Below the pieces are notes generated by a model that searched no databases, had not been told where the DNA came from, and saw only the letters and a list, made by a program, of their open reading frames with translations. A stretch of 64,000 nucleotides of DNA from G963667675 sp964291545. GTDB taxonomy: Bacteria > Chloroflexota > Dehalococcoidia > Lucifugimonadales > UBA3495. Positions 15,655-24,857 of the stretch are shown in pieces. The stretch is from contig OZ219861.1 in assembly GCA_964291545.2 (NCBI GenBank), positions 372,001-436,000 of the forward strand, written 5' to 3'. The position numbers and the translations under genes were made by a program. The first letter of the stretch is position 1; every line of letters starts with the position of its first letter.

Positions 15655-15796
15655 TGCCCTTTGCAACCAATTTGGCGCGCAATTTCTTGTTTCCGCCTGT
15701 TTTGGCCCTGCCGGTCCAGCGAGCGCCGGGGCAAAGCCTGACCCGGGACAGCAGATAGAGGCCGCGAGGACAGGAAAGGGAAACATAGAAACCGGT

Positions 15797-15818
15797 AGAG
15801 GCCCCGGACGGGGCCTCT
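15797..15818. terminator. Hairpin after yqeK, possible terminator
   Basis: AGAGGCCCC-GGAC-GGGGCCTCT, a 9-bp perfect stem 30 nt beyond the end of the YqeK-like gene. On the minus strand it is followed by a loose T-rich tail (ACCGGTTTCTATGTTTCC), so termination is plausible but not certain. Confidence 0.5.
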
Positions 15819-15848
15819 AGGCAAAGGCGAGGAAAGGGGGCTGAGAGG

Positions 15849-16430
15849 TTATTCCGGGTCTACGGCGGCCAGCAGGTGATTACGGGTCTCGACGCATGCC
15901 GGGTGGACCAACAGGCCCTGGGAGGCCCGGGATATGGTCTCACGGGTCAAGAACTCCAGCATCGCCCGGTCCAGGTCTTCCACCGCCAACTGCTTCAGCA
16001 GGGACTGATAGGGGTACATGCGGATTTTTTGCGGGTCCAGCTTGTCGGCCAGAAACACGATTTTGCCCAGGACGTCCAGGGTGGGGTGACCGGTGGAGTG
16101 CCAGTAAACTGCGCCGTGCAGGGCCGGGTCGTCCAGGCCGTCCTCGCGGGCCAATATCTCGGCTCCCACGGGACCGTGCAGCAGCACGGGGACCTTGCGT
16201 TCCACCGTCCCTACAGGTAGGTCCATCTCGCCCGCCCGCCGCAGCAACTCGTCGGTGGCCATGGCCCGGGCCACGTCGTGGGCCAGCATTCCCAGCGACG
16301 CCCGCTGTTGCTCTACGCCGTGGCATAGGGCCAACTCTTTGGCTATCTCTTCGACCCTGTGTATGTGGGACTGGAGCCCGTTGGGCAGCGCATTCACCCG
16401 CCGCCAAATCCGGTTGCGCAACTCCTCCAC
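15849..16430 (-). CDS. YqeK-like HD-domain dinucleoside polyphosphate hydrolase
   Basis: A 193-residue HD-superfamily protein. HIHRVEEIAKELA (first His), MLAHDVARAM (HD pair), LLHGPVGAEIL and AVYWHSTGHPTLDVLGKIVFLADKLDP match the YqeK family, which cleaves Ap4A symmetrically to 2 ADP. The start is GTG, 14 nt after the HIT gene stop, with TGAGG upstream. In Firmicutes yqeK sits next to nadD; here it follows a HIT-family gene, another Ap4A-hydrolysing family, so the pair likely controls alarmone-type dinucleotides. Confidence 0.82.
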   Translation of the reverse strand: MEELRNRIWRRVNALPNGLQSHIHRVEEIAKELALCHGVEQQRASLGMLAHDVARAMATDELLRRAGEMDLPVGTVERKVPVLLHGPVGAEILAREDGLDDPALHGAVYWHSTGHPTLDVLGKIVFLADKLDPQKIRMYPYQSLLKQLAVEDLDRAMLEFLTRETISRASQGLLVHPACVETRNHLLAAVDPE

Positions 16431-16444
16431 GGGGCAACCTCAGC

Positions 16445-16792
16445 CTACCCCATGTCCCCCAGCGGACGGCCGGCCAGCAGGTGCATGTGCGGGTGTTCTA
16501 TTTCCTGGCCCGCGTCTTTGCCCTGGTTGAGGGCCAGGCGGTAGCCGCTGACGGTCACGTCGTGGCGGCGGGCCATTTCCTCGGCCACCAGGAACATGTG
16601 TCCCATCGCAGGCGCCTGTCCCGGCCCCACGTAGGCCAGGGACGCAAGGTGCCTGTTGGGGATTATCAGCAGGTGCACGGGGGCCTTGGGGTTTATGTCC
16701 CGGACCACGAAGGCCTGTTCGTCCCGGTAAATGGGGGCCTCGTGGCTGGGGTCACGGGCCATGGTGCAGAAAATACAGTCCCTGGTAGTCAC
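16445..16792 (-). CDS. HIT-family nucleotide hydrolase/transferase
   Basis: A 115-residue histidine-triad protein. It begins DCIFCTMA, has the family helix and strand KAPVHLLIIPNRHLASL, and ends with the catalytic triad HPHMHLLAGRPL. HIT proteins act on AMP-linked substrates, for example Ap4A or adenosine phosphoramidates. The start is GTG with GGAGGAGG upstream. It is the first gene of a two-gene unit with yqeK. Confidence 0.9.
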   Translation of the reverse strand: MTTRDCIFCTMARDPSHEAPIYRDEQAFVVRDINPKAPVHLLIIPNRHLASLAYVGPGQAPAMGHMFLVAEEMARRHDVTVSGYRLALNQGKDAGQEIEHPHMHLLAGRPLGDMG

Positions 16793-16868
16793 GTCTCAGA
16801 TGCCTCCTCCGGGTCCATCCCAAGAGACTAAGAGTCAGCAGGGCCCTGCACTTTCCCTTTGCCGGATT

Positions 16869-18005
16869 CTAGTCGCGGCCCAGGTTCTGCAAGACCAGTT
16901 CCCTGTGGTGGTGGGCGTCTCCGTAGGCCAACTCCATGGCCTTGGCCCTGCGGGTGTAAAGTTGCAGATCGTGCTCTTTGGTGAAGCCTATGGCCCCGTG
17001 GCACTGGTGGGCCGCATTGCAGATGCGCTGGTAGGCGTCGTTCACCCAGGCCTTGGCCATGGACACTTCCAGGTCCGCCGGGCCCCCTTCCGCAACCCGC
17101 CAGGCCGCCTTCCGCACGATGTTGCGGGAACCCTCGACGTCCGTCGCCATATTCGCGCAGTGGTGTTGGACCGCCTGGAAGCTGCCAATAGGACGGCCGA
17201 ACTGGGTCCTTTGCGTAGCGTAGTCAATGGTCATGTCCAGCACCGCGCCGGCCCCGCCGACCATTTCGGAGCACTTACCGGCAATGGCCCGCTGCAACGC
17301 CCGGCTCACCACCGGCCATCCCTCCCCGACCTCGCCCAGCACTGCTTCCGCAGGGACGTTTACCCCTTGCAAAGTCACCTGGTCCTGTCGCTCTGAACCC
17401 ATGGACTTGAGAGGGTCGATGGTGACTCCACTACTATCGGACGGCACCAGGAAGACGGTTATCCCCTTGTCGGGGTCGTCCTCGGCGGAAGTCCGGGCCA
17501 CGACCAGGATCACGCCGGCGGCTTGAGCGTCGGGCACAAACAGCTTGACGCCGTCGATCACGTAGCCGCCGCCTTCCCGGCGGGCAGCGGTCTCGACTCC
17601 CCAGGACTCGTAAGACGCCGAAGCCTCGTTCAGGGCCATGGTCATGGTCAGGTCGCCGGAGCAGACCCGCGGCAGGATGTCATCTTTTTGAGCGTCGGTG
17701 CCGGCGTCCAGGACCGTAAGCCCTCCCAGCACCACGGTGGAGAACAGGGGACTGGGCGCCAGGTAACGCCCTGTCTCTTCCAGCAGGACGGACAAGTCCA
17801 GGAAGTCGCCCCCGGTGCCGCCGTATCGTTCAGGAAAGACCAGGCTGGTCCATCCCAGGTTGACCATCTGCCGCCACAGCTCGTCGGTATAGCCGCGAGG
17901 ATCCTCCTCCATCTCCCGGACCAGCGTCAGGGGGCACTCCCGGGACAGGAATTCCTGGGCGCTGTTCTTCAGCATCTGCTGGATTTCGTTCAAACCGAGG
18001 TCCAT
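16869..18005 (-). CDS. Acyl-CoA dehydrogenase
   Basis: A 378-residue acyl-CoA dehydrogenase with helical N-domain, ALNEASASYESWGVETAARR in place of the usual loop before the beta domain, YATQRTQFGRPIGSFQAVQHHCANMATDVE for FAD and subunit contacts, and HQCHGAIGFTKEHDLQLYTRRAK near the C-terminus. This C-terminal pattern is typical of subunits found in heteromeric alpha2-beta2 enzymes of sterol or side-chain degradation, so it may need a partner; none is adjacent. GAGGAGACACC precedes the ATG. Confidence 0.88.
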   Translation of the reverse strand: MDLGLNEIQQMLKNSAQEFLSRECPLTLVREMEEDPRGYTDELWRQMVNLGWTSLVFPERYGGTGGDFLDLSVLLEETGRYLAPSPLFSTVVLGGLTVLDAGTDAQKDDILPRVCSGDLTMTMALNEASASYESWGVETAARREGGGYVIDGVKLFVPDAQAAGVILVVARTSAEDDPDKGITVFLVPSDSSGVTIDPLKSMGSERQDQVTLQGVNVPAEAVLGEVGEGWPVVSRALQRAIAGKCSEMVGGAGAVLDMTIDYATQRTQFGRPIGSFQAVQHHCANMATDVEGSRNIVRKAAWRVAEGGPADLEVSMAKAWVNDAYQRICNAAHQCHGAIGFTKEHDLQLYTRRAKAMELAYGDAHHHRELVLQNLGRD

Positions 18006-18254
18006 GGTGTCTCCTCAGGTGCGCCGGGCTGCACCGGCGCAACCGTGTTTGGCTAGATGGGAGCATTAGCCCCTGGGCGAAAAGCCCACGCTAGTATAGA
18101 GCAAAGGAAATCCCGCCTCAAGGAACCGGGGGAAGCAAGAGAATAGCGACATAGGCTCCGTTTGCCTTTGGTGTCTACTTAAATTACTCTGGCGATCAGC
18201 CATCTGCCTTTTCGGTAGATGGGTTCAGTCTAGGCTCATTACCCTGGGGCGTAC

Positions 18255-18581
18255 ATGAGGTCTTTCGTAGTCGCTGTGGCTTTGGTCATCCCTATCCTGA
18301 TCCTGGGTTGCAGGGATTCCCGCCCACTGATTGAGCGTTGCATCGAGGCCGATGAGAAATTCCACGAAGCTTACGGTGAGGAAAGCTGCCCGTCGGAGTC
18401 TCTACAAGCAATGCGGTTTCTTGGCCAATCCTGCCCAATGGTGGAAATCGGTAGGTCCTTCATTGGCGAGAGAAACCCCTGCATCAAATACCTCCCTGTA
18501 CCGAGGCCACCTGACTCAGACGAGCCTGGAGAGATCCCGGTCGGGTTTGAGTTCCTCGACAGAGAAGATACTGAGCCCTAA
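18255..18581 (+). CDS. Small secreted lipoprotein, unknown function
   Basis: A 108-residue protein with a lipoprotein signal peptide (VVAVALVIPILILGC, cleavage before C19) and a short soluble part with several cysteines (C29, C45, C60, C76) but no recognised domain. It would be anchored to the outer face of the membrane. The ribosome site is weak. It stands alone, convergent to the aminotransferase operon. The 18006-18254 stretch in front shows no other gene. Confidence 0.6.
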   Translation: MRSFVVAVALVIPILILGCRDSRPLIERCIEADEKFHEAYGEESCPSESLQAMRFLGQSCPMVEIGRSFIGERNPCIKYLPVPRPPDSDEPGEIPVGFEFLDREDTEP

Positions 18582-18668
18582 CGTAAATTGGCGTGGCCCA
18601 ATTAGGCAGTCATGGGGTCTCCTTTGGTCTCGGTGTAAGGCGTATCTATACGCAGCCACACCGTATGC

Positions 18669-18693
18669 CAAAAACAACCGGACGCTCCGGTTG
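18669..18693 (-). terminator. Intrinsic terminator of the arg operon
   Basis: CAACCGGA-CGC-TCCGGTTG, a perfect 8-bp stem, followed on the minus strand by TTTTTGG. It begins 1 nt past the aminotransferase stop codon, so it closes the argJ-argB-argD-argG-aminotransferase unit. Confidence 0.85.
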
Positions 18694-18694
18694 C

Positions 18695-19864
18695 CTACGC
18701 CACGCTCCGGACTAACCCGTCCAGCCGTTCCAGCGCCTTTTGGATGTTCTCTTGCGAGTTGGCGTAGGAGAGGCGTACACACCCTTCACCCTGTTGCCCG
18801 AAGGCGGAGCCTGACAGTAATGCTACCCCGGCCTCGTTCATGGCACGGTCTTCGAACTCCCGGGCGGTGAGGCCGGTCCCTTCAACGCTGGGGAAAACGT
18901 AGAACGCCCCCTCCGGCTCGGGGCACTTGACGCCTGGGATGCTCCGCAGTCCGTCGGTTATCAGGCGGCGTCTCTTGTCAAACTCGGCCACCATGTCCTG
19001 CACCGGCTCCCTGGGACCCTCCAGCGCGGCGATGGCTGCCCGCTGGCTGAACGAGGCTGCGCAGGAAACGCTGTTGACTGCAAGCTTGGTGATGTGGGGG
19101 GCCAGTTCGTCGGGCATGATCCCGTAGCCCAGACGCCAGCCGGTCATGGCGTAGCTCTTGGAGAAGCCGTCCAGGATGATCGCCCGCTGCTCCATGCCCC
19201 GCATCGATGCGATGCTGTGGTGCTCGCCGCCGTAGAGTATGTCTTTATAAATCTCGTCGGCCAGCACGTACAGGCCGTCGTGCTGTTGCACCAGTTCCGC
19301 GATTTTCCGGATTTCCGGCAGGGTAAGGGCCGAGCCGCAGGGGTTTTCGGGGCTGTTCAGGATCAGCAGCCTGGTACGGTCGGTGATCTTCTCGGCCAGG
19401 TCTTCCAGGTCCGGGTGGTAGTCCAGGTCTCCCAGCAGGGGCATGGGCACCGCCGTTGCGCCGGAGAAGTTGATCATGGACTCGTAGATGGGAAATCCGG
19501 GGTTGGGGTAGATTACCTCGACTCCCGGCTCGGCCAAGGCCAGGATGGTGAAGAACATGATGGGTTTGGCGCCGGGCGTGACCACCACCTGGGAGGGGTC
19601 GGTGTCTATGCCCCGCACCTCGCGGCTGTTGCGGGCTATGGCTTCCCGCAACTCGGGCAAGCCCGGCGCGGGGCCGTAGTGGGTGTACCCCTGGCGCAGG
19701 GCCTCGACACCCGCCTCGACAATGTGCGCAGGAGTGTCGAAGTCGGGTTCTCCGATTTCCAGGTGGACTATCTCTTTGCCCTGGGCTTCTAAAGCTTTCG
19801 CCTTGGCCAGCACCTCGAATGCCGACTCGGTGCCCAGGCCGTTCATCCGGCTGGCGATATTCAT
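18695..19864 (-). CDS. Class I pyridoxal-phosphate aminotransferase
   Basis: A 389-residue fold-type I aminotransferase of the aspartate family. HLEIGEPDFDTP near residue 35, YTHYGPAPGLPELREAIA near 80, NSPENPCGSAL near 174 and the PLP lysine in FSKSYAMTGWRLGY near 234 are all present. Substrate specificity (aspartate, aromatic or glutamate-pyruvate) cannot be told from the motifs. It is 25 nt downstream of argG and is the last gene of the arginine cluster; supplying aspartate for ArgG would suit that position, but this is inference. Confidence 0.9.
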   Translation of the reverse strand: MNIASRMNGLGTESAFEVLAKAKALEAQGKEIVHLEIGEPDFDTPAHIVEAGVEALRQGYTHYGPAPGLPELREAIARNSREVRGIDTDPSQVVVTPGAKPIMFFTILALAEPGVEVIYPNPGFPIYESMINFSGATAVPMPLLGDLDYHPDLEDLAEKITDRTRLLILNSPENPCGSALTLPEIRKIAELVQQHDGLYVLADEIYKDILYGGEHHSIASMRGMEQRAIILDGFSKSYAMTGWRLGYGIMPDELAPHITKLAVNSVSCAASFSQRAAIAALEGPREPVQDMVAEFDKRRRLITDGLRSIPGVKCPEPEGAFYVFPSVEGTGLTAREFEDRAMNEAGVALLSGSAFGQQGEGCVRLSYANSQENIQKALERLDGLVRSVA

Positions 19865-19889
19865 GGCTAACCTGTCCGGCTTCCGGCCG

Positions 19890-21080
19890 TCACTCCCGGT
19901 GGACCTGGTTTTGGGTCTTCACCGGAAGGCCGTAGATGGATATGAATCCCTGGGCTGAGGTGTGGTCGAACTCGTCGGAGCGGTCGTAGGTGGCCAGGTG
20001 GTACTGGTACAGGGACCGGGGCGCGCTGCGTCCGGCGACGGTGCAAGAGCCCTTGTGCAGCCTTACCCGGACGTCGCCGGTGACGCGGCGCTGGGTGCTG
20101 CGCACATAAGCGTCCAGGTCCTCCCGGTGGGCGGTGAACCACAGGCCGTTGTAGACCACGTCGGCGTACTCCTGGGCGATGCGGTCCTTGGCCCTAGCTT
20201 GCTCCTTGCTCAGGGTCAGCGACTCCAGGGACCGGTGCGCGGCATGGAGCACCACCGCCGCGGGGGTCTCGTAAATCTCCCGGGACTTGATGCCGACTAA
20301 GCGGTTCTCCACGTGGTCCACCCGGCCCACGCCGTGGCTGCCGGCCAGCACGTTGAGGTGGCGCACCAGGTCGGGCCCGGACATGCTCTCTCCGTCCACC
20401 GCCGTGGGTATCCCCTGGTCGAAGTGGACTTCCACGTAGGCGGCTTCGTCGGGGGCCGATGATACGGAATTGGTCCAGGTGTAGGCCTCTTCGGGAGGCT
20501 CCACCCAGGGGTCTTCCAATTCGCCGGCCTCGGCGCTGCGGCCCCACAGGTTTTCGTCCACCGAGAACCGGCTGTCTTTTGCGACTACCGGTAAGTTTCG
20601 CTCCCGGGCGTAGTCCATTTCGTCGTCTCGGCTCATGCCCCAATCACGGATTGGAGCGATGATTTGCAAGTCCGGCTGCAGGGCGGCGACGCTGACCTCC
20701 AGGCGCACCTGGTCGTTGCCCTTGCCGGTGCAACCGTGGGCTATGGCGTAGGCCCCTTCGGACCGGGCGGCCTCCACCAAATGCTTGGCTATCAGGGGCC
20801 GGCCCAGGGCGGTGGCCAGGGGGTACTGGCCCTCGTACACCGCTCCGGCCTGCAGGGCCGGAAACAAGTACCCTTCGACCAGCTCGGACTTGGCGTCGAC
20901 GGTGAGGGCCTTGGCGGCGCCCACGGCCAGGGCGCGTTGCCGTATGGTCTCCAGGTCCACCATCCCCAGGTCTATGGTCAGGCAGATGATTTCTGCACCG
21001 TACTTCTCTTTCAGCCAGGGCACGGCCACCGACGTGTCCAGCCCCCCGCTGTAGGCCAGGATAATCTTGTTGTTCGCCAT
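19890..21080 (-). CDS. argG: Argininosuccinate synthase
   Basis: A 396-residue ATP-dependent ligase joining citrulline and aspartate. The N-terminal pyrophosphatase-type loop AYSGGLDTSVAVPWLKEKYG (residues 9-28), HGCTGKGNDQVRLE and ARERNLPV are diagnostic. Full family length. The ATG has GAGGAG upstream at a long 13-nt spacing. It is the fourth gene of argJBDG, 42 nt after argD. argC, argF and argH are not in the window. Confidence 0.96.
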   Translation of the reverse strand: MANNKIILAYSGGLDTSVAVPWLKEKYGAEIICLTIDLGMVDLETIRQRALAVGAAKALTVDAKSELVEGYLFPALQAGAVYEGQYPLATALGRPLIAKHLVEAARSEGAYAIAHGCTGKGNDQVRLEVSVAALQPDLQIIAPIRDWGMSRDDEMDYARERNLPVVAKDSRFSVDENLWGRSAEAGELEDPWVEPPEEAYTWTNSVSSAPDEAAYVEVHFDQGIPTAVDGESMSGPDLVRHLNVLAGSHGVGRVDHVENRLVGIKSREIYETPAAVVLHAAHRSLESLTLSKEQARAKDRIAQEYADVVYNGLWFTAHREDLDAYVRSTQRRVTGDVRVRLHKGSCTVAGRSAPRSLYQYHLATYDRSDEFDHTSAQGFISIYGLPVKTQNQVHRE

Positions 21081-21122
21081 TGCCGTGTTTAAGCTCCTCG
21101 CTTCAAGAAGTCCGCCGGGCCG

Positions 21123-22313
21123 CTACAGCTTGGACAGCGCCTGCTCCAGGCGGCCCAGTCCTTCGTCAATCTCCGAGGCAGTGATGGTCAGGGGCGGCAT
21201 CAGGCGGATGGCGTTGGGCTTCACCCCGTTGAACAGCACTCCCGCCTCGTTGGCGTTGGTCAACACCTGGCCCGAAATGTCGCTCTCGAATTCGATCGCC
21301 GCCAGCAGGCCCTTGCCCCGCACGTCGCTGATGAACGAGAACCTGGACTTGAGCTCGTCCAGCCGCTTCATCAAGTGCTTTTCCATGGCCTTGACGTTGT
21401 CGCAGACCCCGTTCTCTATGAGGAACTTGGTCCCGGCGTAGGCCGCTGCGGTGGTCAGGGCGTTGCCGCCGAATGTGGAGCCGTGGTCGCCGGGTACCAA
21501 GGCCATGCAATGCTCCTTGGACAGGAAGGCCCCGATGGGCACGCCGTATCCCAGGCCCTTGGCCAGGGTCATCACGTCGGGCTCCACGCCGTATTCCTGG
21601 TAGCCGAACAGGCTTCCCAGCCGGCCCAGGCCGGTCTGCACCTCGTCCAGGATCAGCAGCAAGCCTTGCTGATCGCACCATTCCCGTACTCTCTGCAGAT
21701 AGTCGTCGCTGGGGATGTTGACGCCCCCTTCACCCTGCACCGGCTCCAGCATCACCGCGGCGGTCCTGTCGGTTGTCGCGCTGATGATGCCCTCGACGTC
21801 GTTGTAGTCTACGTGGACGAATCCGGGCAGCAAAGGCGTGAAGTTTTCCTGGTAATGAGGTTGTCCAGTGGCCGCCACCGTGCCCATGGTGCGCCCGTGG
21901 AACGAGTTCAGGGCGGTGATGACCTCGTAGGCGCCGTCCCGGTTCAGCTTCCCGTGGCGGCGGGCCAGCTTCAACGCGCCCTCGTTGGCCTCCGCTCCGC
22001 TGTTGCCGAAGAACACCAGGTCCAGGCAACTGTTCTCTATGAGCAGTTGGGCCAGGTTTAGCTGGGGCACAGTGTAGAACTGGTTGGACGTTTGCAGCAG
22101 GGTATTGGCCTGCTCCACCACCGCCTGGGTTACCGCCGGATGGCAGTGCCCCAGGTTGTCCACGGCCCAACCGGCCACAAAGTCCAGGTACTCTTTCCCG
22201 TCGGCGTCCCATACTCGGGAGCCTTCGCCCCGGACGATCACCACCGGCTGCCGGCGCACCGTCTGGGCGTAGTACTTGTTTTCAACCGCTATCCATTCAC
22301 TGCTCTTGGTCAC
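21123..22313 (-). CDS. argD: Acetylornithine aminotransferase
   Basis: A 396-residue class III aminotransferase. GEGSRVWDADGKEYLDFVAGWAV near residue 28, FFGNSGAEANEGALKLARR near 100, ILDEVQTGLGRLG near 224 and the PLP lysine in TLAKGLGYGVPIGA near 252. It converts N-acetylglutamate semialdehyde to N-acetylornithine and is typical of argD. The start is GTG with GGAGG 8 nt upstream. It lies between argB and argG. Confidence 0.94.
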   Translation of the reverse strand: MTKSSEWIAVENKYYAQTVRRQPVVIVRGEGSRVWDADGKEYLDFVAGWAVDNLGHCHPAVTQAVVEQANTLLQTSNQFYTVPQLNLAQLLIENSCLDLVFFGNSGAEANEGALKLARRHGKLNRDGAYEVITALNSFHGRTMGTVAATGQPHYQENFTPLLPGFVHVDYNDVEGIISATTDRTAAVMLEPVQGEGGVNIPSDDYLQRVREWCDQQGLLLILDEVQTGLGRLGSLFGYQEYGVEPDVMTLAKGLGYGVPIGAFLSKEHCMALVPGDHGSTFGGNALTTAAAYAGTKFLIENGVCDNVKAMEKHLMKRLDELKSRFSFISDVRGKGLLAAIEFESDISGQVLTNANEAGVLFNGVKPNAIRLMPPLTITASEIDEGLGRLEQALSKL

Positions 22314-22425
22314 GATGAACGGCCTCCAGATTTTTCACCCGGTTTGGCGTGAGATTGCCCGGTCAACCATGCTTCTAGAAGAATGCATGATTATATCGTA
22401 TCACGCACTAAAGGGCCGCAGGCGT

Positions 22426-23250
22426 CTAACCGCCGGCCACGATGGTCGTGCCGCCTTCTTCTCCCCGCAGGCAGTCCAGCAACGCTCCGGGACGCCGGCC
22501 ATCGACGATGTTGGCCACCGACGACCGCTCCAATGCCTGCAAGCAGGCTCCCAACTTGGGAATCATGCCGCCCCGAACCACGCCGGACTGGAACAGTATC
22601 CCGGCGCGCCGGCGGTCCAGCCTGCTGATCAACCGGTTGGAGCCGTCCAGCACCCCTTCCACGTCGGTCAGGAATATGAGACGCTCCGCACCCAAAGCCC
22701 GCGCCAGTTCGCCGGCTACCGTGTCGGCGTTGACATTCAGGGGGCCGCCGGAGTGCTCCGAGCCGTCGGCGCAGTGCATTGCCAGCGGCGCGACCATGGG
22801 GATATATCCGCCGGCCAATATGTCTTGGACGGGCTGGCAGTTGACTTTGTCGATTTCACCCACGTAGCCCAGTTCAGGATTGGCGATGTGGCCCTCCAGC
22901 AGTCCCCCATCGATGCCGCTTATGCCGATGGCCCGTCCCCCCAGCCGCTGCAGCGACGAGACCAGGTCCTTGTTTATCACCCCGGTCAGCACCGCCACCA
23001 CTATTTCCAGGCTGGTCGCGTCGGTCACCCGCAGCCCGTTGGAGAAACGGGGCTGCAGCCCCTGCCGCTGCATCCACTGGGTAATCGCGTTGCCGCCGCC
23101 GTGGACCACCACGGTTTGCGTGCCCTCTTGCTGGAGGGTAACCAGGTCCTTCAGGCTGGTGTCGTGAAGGCCGAGGGTGCTCCCTCCGATCTTCACGACC
23201 ACCGGCGGCTTCGGCGCGGTCTCCTCGCTATTGGAGATATCAGGACTCAT
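22426..23250 (-). CDS. argB: Acetylglutamate kinase
   Basis: A 274-residue amino-acid kinase: KIGGSTLG (phosphate loop) at about residue 20, VVVHGGGNAITQWM near 47, NVNADTVAGELARALGAERLIFLTDVEGVL near 177 and GGMIPKLGACLQAL near 226 for ATP and substrate. It phosphorylates N-acetylglutamate, the second step of arginine synthesis and usually the feedback point. 112 nt separate it from argD. The ribosome site is weak. Confidence 0.95.
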   Translation of the reverse strand: MSPDISNSEETAPKPPVVVKIGGSTLGLHDTSLKDLVTLQQEGTQTVVVHGGGNAITQWMQRQGLQPRFSNGLRVTDATSLEIVVAVLTGVINKDLVSSLQRLGGRAIGISGIDGGLLEGHIANPELGYVGEIDKVNCQPVQDILAGGYIPMVAPLAMHCADGSEHSGGPLNVNADTVAGELARALGAERLIFLTDVEGVLDGSNRLISRLDRRRAGILFQSGVVRGGMIPKLGACLQALERSSVANIVDGRRPGALLDCLRGEEGGTTIVAGG

Positions 23251-23404
23251 ATAGTTCCGTTGATGTACGTCGGCTGCGACTCGAAATAGGGAAAACCAGG
23301 ACTAAGCATACTTTTTTCCACTGGACCAATGCATAATGCAAAACGAGGAGGTTCTGGGGAAAATTGAACCGCCGGTTATCGGATGGGCGAGGCTTTAGCG
23401 GCGT

Positions 23405-23426
23405 CCCCTCCCCGCCGTGGGAGGGG
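23405..23426. repeat. Intercistronic hairpin between argJ and argB
   Basis: CCCCTCCC-CGCCGT-GGGAGGGG, an 8-bp stem 15 nt beyond the argJ stop codon, without a U tract on the minus strand. It could stabilise or partly attenuate the operon mRNA. The remainder of the 190-nt argJ-argB gap shows no gene. Confidence 0.45.
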
Positions 23427-23440
23427 GTCCGCCTGCTGCA

Positions 23441-24658
23441 TCAGGTGGTGTAGGCGCTGTTGATGATCACATACTGCTCGGTAAGGTCGCAGCCCCAGGC
23501 GGTCGCCTGCCCGTCTCCCAAGTTGAGGTTCACTCGGAAAGTTACTTCCGGCGACCTCATGAGGGCCACCACCGCGTCCCGGTGGTAAGGGATAGGCTTC
23601 CCGGCCTCCATGATGCACACCCCGTTTACGAACAGGTCGACCTTGGCCTCTTCGGCGGCGGCCCCGCTCCGTCCCAGGGCCATCATCACCCGGCCCCAGT
23701 TGGGGTCTGCCCCGTACACCGCGGACTTCACCAGGTTGGACGAAGCGATAGTCTTGGCTGCTTTGCGGGCGTCTCCGGTGTCTTTCGCCCCGAGAAGCTC
23801 CACGGTGATGAGCTTGGAAGCGCCCTCACCGTCCCGTGCGGTCTCCCTGGCCAGGTAGGTGCAGACATCCAACAACGCTTCCTTGAACACGGTCGCGCCG
23901 GGAGAGCCGGCGTCGATGGGGCTGTTTTGCGCCGTTCCGTTGGCCATCACCAGCAGCGCGTCGTTGGTGCTGGTGTCGCCGTCCACCGTCATCATGTTGA
24001 AAGAGGCGTCAGCGACTTCCTTGAGCGTAGCAGCCAGGTAGTCCTGCTCCACGGCGGCATCGGTGCCTATGAAGGCCAGCATGGTCGCCATGTCCGGGTG
24101 AATCATGCCTGAGCCTTTGCACACACCGCCGATGTGGGCCGTGCGTCCTTCCAACTCGAACGAGACCGCGGTCTCCTTGGGCCTGGTGTCGGTGGTCATC
24201 ATGGCCCTGGCCAAGGCATGGCCGCCCTCAGGGGTCAGGCCAATCTTCCCCAGGCCCGCGCCTATCAGCGCCATGGGCAGCTCAACGCCGATGATGCCGG
24301 TGCTGCACACCAACACCTCCTGTGCCGACACGCCCAACTGCTGGGCCGCCATCTCCGTCATGTTCTTGGCGTCGGTGTATCCCTGTTCGCCGACGCAGGC
24401 GTTGGCGATGCCGGCGTTGACCACCAGGCCGCGCACCGGACCCCGGGCCAGATGCTCCTGGTTCACCGTTATCGTGGGCGACCTGATGGCGCTGGTGGTG
24501 AACACCCCGGCAGCGGCGCAGGGGGTTTCCGACGACACCAAGCCCAGGTCCAGCTTGTCCTCTGAAAACGTCTTCAAACCGGCGTAGGTCGCTCCGGCCA
24601 GGAAGCCCGGAACGGTGGTAATGGTCCCGCCCTCCACCGTCTTTATCGCGCCAGCCAT
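23441..24658 (-). CDS. argJ: Bifunctional glutamate N-acetyltransferase / amino-acid acetyltransferase
   Basis: A 405-residue ArgJ. The self-cleavage site is in KGSGMIHPDMATMLAFIGTDA near residue 185; the Thr of ATML becomes the N-terminal nucleophile of the beta chain. Other signatures are VVNAGIANACVGEQGYTDA near 77, CSTGIIGVELPM near 116 and a C-terminal DLTEQYVIINSAYTT. It recycles acetyl groups from acetylornithine to glutamate. The ATG follows GGAGAACACGTAG. First gene of the arg operon. Confidence 0.96.
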   Translation of the reverse strand: MAGAIKTVEGGTITTVPGFLAGATYAGLKTFSEDKLDLGLVSSETPCAAAGVFTTSAIRSPTITVNQEHLARGPVRGLVVNAGIANACVGEQGYTDAKNMTEMAAQQLGVSAQEVLVCSTGIIGVELPMALIGAGLGKIGLTPEGGHALARAMMTTDTRPKETAVSFELEGRTAHIGGVCKGSGMIHPDMATMLAFIGTDAAVEQDYLAATLKEVADASFNMMTVDGDTSTNDALLVMANGTAQNSPIDAGSPGATVFKEALLDVCTYLARETARDGEGASKLITVELLGAKDTGDARKAAKTIASSNLVKSAVYGADPNWGRVMMALGRSGAAAEEAKVDLFVNGVCIMEAGKPIPYHRDAVVALMRSPEVTFRVNLNLGDGQATAWGCDLTEQYVIINSAYTT

Positions 24659-24683
24659 CTACGTGTTCTCCTGCATCATGAAT

Positions 24684-24723
24684 AGGGCAAAATGCCCTCA
24701 AAAAACAGGCAACGAGTATAACA
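24684..24723 (-). promoter_or_regulatory. argJ promoter region with leader hairpin
   Basis: Minus strand: an extended -10 TGT-TATACT (24723-24715) followed in the presumed leader by AGGGCA-TTT-TGCCCT (24698-24684). No clear -35 and no convincing ArgR-type box was seen. The hairpin lies between the start site and the ribosome site. Confidence 0.5.
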
Positions 24724-24742
24724 CAGCGCCAGTCCCGGCTGT

Positions 24743-24771
24743 TTGACACCGTTCCCAGCCGAAAGTACCAT
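24743..24771 (+). promoter_or_regulatory. Promoter of the DUF1015 gene
   Basis: TTGACA, 17-bp spacer, TACCAT. The hexamers and spacing match the promoters of the three flavin oxidoreductases, which suggests TACCAT is an accepted -10 in this genome. The leader would be about 80 nt. Confidence 0.6.
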
Positions 24772-24857
24772 TCCACGTGTCAAAATCGCTGCTGGCTTAG
24801 CTACACCCCGCATAGGGACCCCAGAGATAGTCCCAATAAGGAGAATGGACTTTCCCA

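Noticed and set aside
15896..16831. 311-codon plus-strand open frame opposite yqeK and the HIT gene
   Set aside because: It is antisense to two well-supported genes and has a low-complexity, Arg/Pro-rich translation.
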